DNA of 8,510 nucleotides from NCBI GenBank assembly GCA_011322715.1, contig DRLX01000355.1, positions 1 to 8,510 of the forward strand. Reading direction: 5' to 3'. Shown piece by piece: positions 5,336-8,510 of the stretch. The position numbers and the translations under genes were made by a program. The stretch comes from Desulfobulbaceae bacterium (GTDB lineage Bacteria; Desulfobacterota; Desulfobulbia; Desulfobulbales; Desulfobulbaceae). Each line of letters starts with the position of its first letter. Positions within the stretch are counted from its first letter, which is position 1. Below the pieces are notes generated by a model, which worked only from the letters and a program-made list of their open reading frames with translations, was not told the DNA's origin and did not search any database.

Positions 5336-6649
5336 CTAAGATTCCTGTTCCGGAATAACGTCATGGATGGCATTTTCTCCCCGGCCGACAACAACGGCTG
5401 CGGTGGCATCACCCCAGACATTAATGGCTGTACGAAACTGGTCAAGGATTCTGTCAATGGCAAGGATCAGACCGATACCGTCCAACGGCAGGCCGGCTGC
5501 TGTAAGAACAATACCCATGGTGACCAGGCCGGCGCCCGGAATGGCTGCCGCGCCGACGGCGGCAAGAGAGGCGGTGATAAAGATGACGATCTGCATCCCC
5601 AGGGTCAGATGAACCCCAAGCAACTGGGCAATGAAAATAACGGCCACCGATTCATAGAGCGCCGTGCCGTCCATGTTGATGGTTGCGCCGAGCGGCAGGA
5701 CAAAGTTACCGATTCGCGGTTCGACTCCGGCACGTTTTTCCAGGTTGCTCATGGTGACCGGCAGGGTTGCGGCACTGGATGCCGTTGACCAGGCGGTCAT
5801 CATGGCGGGTGACAGGGCCTTGAGCAGCTTGAAAGGATTGTATTTGCCGAAGATCACCACCAGAATGGGCAGGGTGATAAATCCATGAATAAACAGGCCG
5901 AGAAGAACGGTGGCCGCATATTTTCCGAGCGCTTTCAATGCCGGAAATCCCAGATCCATGAAGATGGCGGCCACCAGCATGAAAATGGCATAGGGTGAAA
6001 TGACCATGATCATCATAACACCTTTCTGCATGATGCGGTCAATGGCGTTAATGACCTTGGTCATTGGTTCGGAATCCCGACCGACGATGGAGGACATAAC
6101 ACCAAGAAAGATCGTAAAGAAGATGATCTGTAGAATATTACCCTTGGCAAAGGCGGCAGCGGCATTTTTGGGTATCATGTTGACGAAGGTGTCAATGATG
6201 ATAATGATGGCGCTGCGATCCCCTACGCCCTGATTGCTGACTTTTGCAGGTACTCCGGAGCCGATATTGAGTGCCGCAAGTGCTTCCTTGTCAATGCCGA
6301 TGCCGGGATTGATCATGTTGACCACGATCAGGCCGGCAAGGACGGCAAGCGCCGTGGTGAGCATATAGTAGCCGATGGTCCGGCCGCCTATCTTTCCCAG
6401 TGTCCGCACGTCGCCGAGGTTGGCGACCGCCATGTAGATGGAGGCAAAGACCAGGGGTACGATCAGCATCCTGAGCAGACGGATAAAGATGTCGCCGCCG
6501 TATTTAAAGATAACTTTTGTAATATAGATAGGTCCGGATGTCACACCCGGACCGACGGCCATATTAATGCCGATGCCCAGGCCGATACCCAGGACAATAC
6601 CGATAAGAATTTTCCACTGCAGGTCAAGACCCTTTTTTTTCTCTCCCAT
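5336..6649 (-). CDS. SLC1/DAACS-family acidic amino acid (or dicarboxylate):cation symporter
   Basis: An inner-membrane secondary transporter of 437 aa, the usual size for GltP/DctA relatives, with hydrophobic segments throughout. Family hallmarks are present in order: the serine-rich HP1 loop SSAATLP (291-297), the cation-binding NMDGT (325-329), the HP2 segment AAIPGAGL (368-375), and the TM8 signature with D403, R406, N410 and D414. R406 aligns with the arginine that binds the side-chain carboxylate in the archaeal aspartate transporter. D403 aligns with the aspartate that binds the amino group, a residue DctA lacks. This favours aspartate/glutamate over C4-dicarboxylates, as inference. 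ATG 6649 is preceded by GGAGGAG, which lies inside the last codons of the binding-protein gene. Only two bases separate that gene's stop from this start, so translation is probably coupled. The stop codon touches a repeat end. Confidence 0.92.
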   Translation of the reverse strand: MGEKKKGLDLQWKILIGIVLGIGLGIGINMAVGPGVTSGPIYITKVIFKYGGDIFIRLLRMLIVPLVFASIYMAVANLGDVRTLGKIGGRTIGYYMLTTALAVLAGLIVVNMINPGIGIDKEALAALNIGSGVPAKVSNQGVGDRSAIIIIIDTFVNMIPKNAAAAFAKGNILQIIFFTIFLGVMSSIVGRDSEPMTKVINAIDRIMQKGVMMIMVISPYAIFMLVAAIFMDLGFPALKALGKYAATVLLGLFIHGFITLPILVVIFGKYNPFKLLKALSPAMMTAWSTASSAATLPVTMSNLEKRAGVEPRIGNFVLPLGATINMDGTALYESVAVIFIAQLLGVHLTLGMQIVIFITASLAAVGAAAIPGAGLVTMGIVLTAAGLPLDGIGLILAIDRILDQFRTAINVWGDATAAVVVGRGENAIHDVIPEQES

Positions 6650-6651
6650 CT

Positions 6652-7566
6652 TCAGTCTCCTCCATAGTAATCTTCATTAATGTTATAGCTTCGGGTGCTG
6701 ACCCTTGACGTAATGGGGAGGTATCTTCCCATGTATTGCGCAACATAGCCGTTGGCCTGGAGTTCCAGATTGAATACGCCAAGCATGTTGAGAAAATCCT
6801 GGTTTCCCTTGCGGATGGCCATGCCGTAATAATCGGGTTTGAATGGAGGATCGAGCACGGTCAGGCGGAACTGGGCCTCTTTGGCATGCTCTTTCAGCCA
6901 TACCTTAAGGAATATTTCATCGTGTACCATCAGGTCGGCCTCACCCTTAAGCGTGGCCATGGCGGCGGCTTCGTTGCTGGGATACGGCTTGATGGTCGCC
7001 TTGGGAAAGAAACGGGGCACAATGCGCTGGGGTGCTTTTCCCCGGGTGACCGCGATAACCAGTTGGTCCATCTTGCCGTTCTGGATAAGTTTACGTATCA
7101 GGGCGTTGTAACCGGTCACGCCGGAAATGCCGAGGCGGGCCGATTTGGCCTTGTTGAGCAGGATTGAAAGGCCGGTATCAAAATACGGGGTGGAAAAATC
7201 CACGGTCTTGGCCCGGGCAAAGGTAATGCTCATCCCTGCCATAATGATGTCGATGTCCCCTGCCTGCAGCATGGGAATAAGATCTGAAAATGATTTGGGG
7301 ACAACGATTTTTGCGGTAACCCCGAGTTTTTTGGCAAGCAGATTGGCGATGTCGATGTCAACCCCGACCCGTTTGCCGTCCTTTTCAAAAGAAAAAGGTT
7401 TAAATAAAGGGTTGACGCCGACACGCAGTACTTTGTCGGCAAACACCTTTGTCAGGGTCGGCGAGTAGGAAACCGGGTTTTGGGCAAATGAAAATGTGGC
7501 CAACATGCAGACAATAAACAGCGCTGTCAGCAATCGTATTACCGTCTTCGAGCCGGGATGCTTCAT
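6652..7566 (-). CDS. Periplasmic solute-binding protein, family 3 (amino-acid type)
   Basis: The product is 304 aa. ATG 7566 is the start: AAGGAGG (complement of 7571-7577) lies just upstream, whereas the in-frame TTG at 7584 would place that ribosome site inside the coding region. A Sec signal peptide covers residues 1-28 (KTVIRLL, hydrophobic core, cleavage after TFSFA). The mature part is SBP_bac_3: VLRVGVNPLFKPFSFEKDGKR, then GVDIDIANLLAKKLG, the ligand-binding MAGMSITFARAKTVDFSTPY with its arginine, and ADLMVHD with the late aspartate often used for amino groups. This fits amino-acid binding. No lipobox is seen, so the protein should be free in the periplasm. Instead of ABC permease and ATPase genes, the next gene is an SLC1 symporter read in the same operon, so it may deliver ligand to, or sense ligand for, that carrier. 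ABC partners could lie elsewhere in the genome. Confidence 0.92.
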   Translation of the reverse strand: MKHPGSKTVIRLLTALFIVCMLATFSFAQNPVSYSPTLTKVFADKVLRVGVNPLFKPFSFEKDGKRVGVDIDIANLLAKKLGVTAKIVVPKSFSDLIPMLQAGDIDIIMAGMSITFARAKTVDFSTPYFDTGLSILLNKAKSARLGISGVTGYNALIRKLIQNGKMDQLVIAVTRGKAPQRIVPRFFPKATIKPYPSNEAAAMATLKGEADLMVHDEIFLKVWLKEHAKEAQFRLTVLDPPFKPDYYGMAIRKGNQDFLNMLGVFNLELQANGYVAQYMGRYLPITSRVSTRSYNINEDYYGGD

Positions 7567-7759
7567 AATTCCTCCTTTTTTCAATGAATTTTTTGTTGAA
7601 AGTATGATTAAATTTTTGATGCGGGTAAAAGTTCATGGCTGTTCAAAGCGCAGGAACCGCCTGAATAAATAGAAAAAAGCAAGAATAGGGCCAAAAATCG
7701 GGCATCAAACTCTCAGTGTAATCTCCTTAGGTAAAGGTATGGTCAACTAATTAGGCTTG
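7567..7759. other. Intergenic leader region of the binding-protein operon
   Basis: AT-rich stretch upstream of the minus-strand operon. It holds the binding-protein ribosome site (7571-7577) and presumably its promoter, but I see no convincing -35/-10 pair. An AAGGAGA on the minus strand near 7730 is too far from the next ATG to support the 20-codon frame that follows. No RNA gene or clear terminator was recognised. Confidence 0.3.
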
Positions 7760-8024
7760 ATGGGCAAAGCAGCCAAGGAGAATACCTTGTTTTGGTGAAG
7801 AAAAATCAATATGAGCTTGGGAATGTACAAAAAGGGCAAGGGCGCTGAAGTTTTTTTCCTTTGAAACCGAGAAGAAAGATCAGAAGAAAATTTCCACGAA
7901 AAAATGGGCAACTTTTGACCCATTGAAAGGGTGGGTTTGTGGTAATAGTTGCCCGTTTGAAGACTTTTATAGGAACCTGCTGCATGCTCCAGAGAATTAC
8001 GCAGTCTCCCCGGAGCAGGAGTGA
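7760..8024 (+). pseudogene. Possible decayed small gene (one nonsense, one frameshift)
   Basis: Starting at ATG 7760 the frame reads MGKAAKENTLFW, meets TGA at 7796-7798, and continues RKINMSLGMYKKGKGAEVFF. At the run of seven T (7851-7857) it would have to shift by +1, after which the frame is open to TGA 8022: SFETEKKDQKK, then KKWATFDPLKGWVCGNSCP, then FEDFYRNLLHAPENYAVSPEQE. Joined, this gives about 87 residues of protein-like composition with Trp, Cys and charged blocks. The intact part (7815-8024) has no usable start of its own. I do not recognise the family. CGA or TGG changed to TGA plus an indel in a homopolymer is the simplest reading. Chance open frames remain possible. Confidence 0.35.
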
Positions 8025-8069
8025 TTGGAGGACTTCATGGCGTCATAATGAAGATATGTGCTTTATCGC

Positions 8070-8510
8070 CTAATTATCCAAGATCGACCGCACCGATTGG
8101 GCCAGTATTCCGTTATCGACAGGCTTGGCAAGAAATTTTTGTATTCCCATGGCTTCGGCTTTGGAGGCATTCATGGCTTCTCTGTAACCGCTGCAGAGGA
8201 TAACAGGTAATTGCGGCTTTTCGGCAAGCATTTTTTTCGCCAATTCAGTTCCGGTCAGGTATGGCATCGTCATGTCGGTCAAAACAAGATCAACTTTGTC
8301 CGGATGTTGTGTAAACCATTCCAGCGCCAGGCGACTGTCCGTAAAACTCGTCACTGTATATCCAAGCCAGGAAAGGAATCTGTCCATGATATCAACCAGC
8401 ATCGGTTCGTCGTCCACAATGAGGATATGTTCGGTTCCTTTGGACATCACAATCCGGTCTGTTCGATCAGAATTCCTCTCTTCATCGTCAACCACCGGCA
8501 GATATACATG
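8070..8510 (-). CDS. Hybrid sensor histidine kinase, C-terminal receiver domain (partial)
   Basis: The 5' part of this gene lies beyond the right edge; 146 codons are visible and the frame is open to the end of the window. The first residues, HVYLPV, are the typical last strand of a GHKL/HATPase_c kinase domain. They are followed by an acidic linker of about 20 residues and a complete receiver domain. Receiver hallmarks are the acidic pair in ILIVDDEP, the phospho-acceptor Asp in LVLTDMTMPYLTG, the switch Ser in ILCSGY and the conserved Lys in FLAKPV. The gene therefore probably encodes a membrane or soluble sensor kinase with an attached receiver used for phosphorelay or feedback. A GTG at 8495 could be mistaken for a start of a stand-alone response regulator, but the kinase-like residues before it argue against that. 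The sensor input is not visible. Confidence 0.88.
   Translation of the reverse strand, partial: HVYLPVVDDEERNSDRTDRIVMSKGTEHILIVDDEPMLVDIMDRFLSWLGYTVTSFTDSRLALEWFTQHPDKVDLVLTDMTMPYLTGTELAKKMLAEKPQLPVILCSGYREAMNASKAEAMGIQKFLAKPVDNGILAQSVRSILDN

Noticed and set aside
5183..5788. 201-aa plus-strand open frame
   Set aside because: It runs through the repeat element and then antisense to the symporter; its sequence is low-complexity charged residues with no motif, so it is a shadow of the minus-strand gene.
6683..6901. Alternative minus-strand frame inside the binding-protein gene
   Set aside because: Same-strand frame shadow of the SBP coding sequence with no start signal or domain.
7796..7798. 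Second selenocysteine UGA in the 7760 frame
   Set aside because: No hairpin of SECIS form follows within the needed distance, the frame ends soon at 7862, and the context does not match a known selenoprotein.
7906..7954. GGGCAACT/AGTTGCCC inverted repeat as an element end or terminator
   Set aside because: Only 8 bp with a 33-base centre and no T-run; it falls inside the possible pseudogene and is compatible with chance.
7985..8017. TGCTCC/GGAGCA stem as an RNA gene
   Set aside because: The stem is short and interrupted, with no conserved RNA family features recognised, and it overlaps the open frame ending at 8024.
8070..8495. Stand-alone response regulator starting at GTG 8495
   Set aside because: The frame stays open to the window edge and the preceding residues HVYLP match the end of a histidine-kinase ATPase domain, so it is the tail of a hybrid kinase.

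Overview
The window looks like chromosomal DNA from an anaerobic or microaerophilic bacterium, most probably a sulfate-reducer-type deltaproteobacterium (Desulfobacterota). This placement is an inference. It rests on a selenocysteine peroxiredoxin, a classical rubrerythrin, a PerR-like regulator and a catalase-peroxidase together, on strong AAGGAGG-type ribosome binding sites and on short interspersed inverted-repeat elements. No rRNA, tRNA or CRISPR array was seen.

Region 1 (1-4600, all + strand) is a peroxide-defence island. It holds a Fur/PerR-family metalloregulator (94-543), catalase-peroxidase KatG (700-2898), an AhpC-type peroxiredoxin whose peroxidatic residue is encoded by an in-frame UGA (3148-3870, UGA at 3397-3399), and rubrerythrin (4007-4582). 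A compact hairpin directly after the UGA has the form of a bacterial SECIS. A reader that treats UGA only as stop would break this gene into two meaningless ORFs. KatG, the peroxiredoxin and rubrerythrin all remove hydrogen peroxide (the peroxiredoxin also organic peroxides), and the PerR-like protein is the obvious candidate to control them. The gaps between genes carry AT-rich dyads and three hairpins. Two of those hairpins share the core CGGTGAGC.

Region 2 (4600-5335) is a convergent junction. It contains a very long hairpin terminator, a short interspersed repeat with CTGTAGGGG/CCCCTACAG ends, one small unrecognised gene on the minus strand (4820-5104), and a MITE-like element of about 160 bp with an extra copy of its end. 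That extra copy directly abuts the stop codon of the next gene.

Region 3 (5336-7566, minus strand) is a tight two-gene operon. A secreted family-3 solute-binding protein is followed two bases later by an SLC1-family (DAACS) symporter whose substrate residues resemble the aspartate/glutamate transporter type. A periplasmic binding protein of the ABC type paired with a secondary SLC1 carrier is unusual.

Region 4 (7567-8510) is a long gap with what looks like a decayed small gene on the + strand (7760-8024, one nonsense and one frameshift), followed by the C-terminal receiver domain of a hybrid histidine kinase on the minus strand that runs off the right edge.
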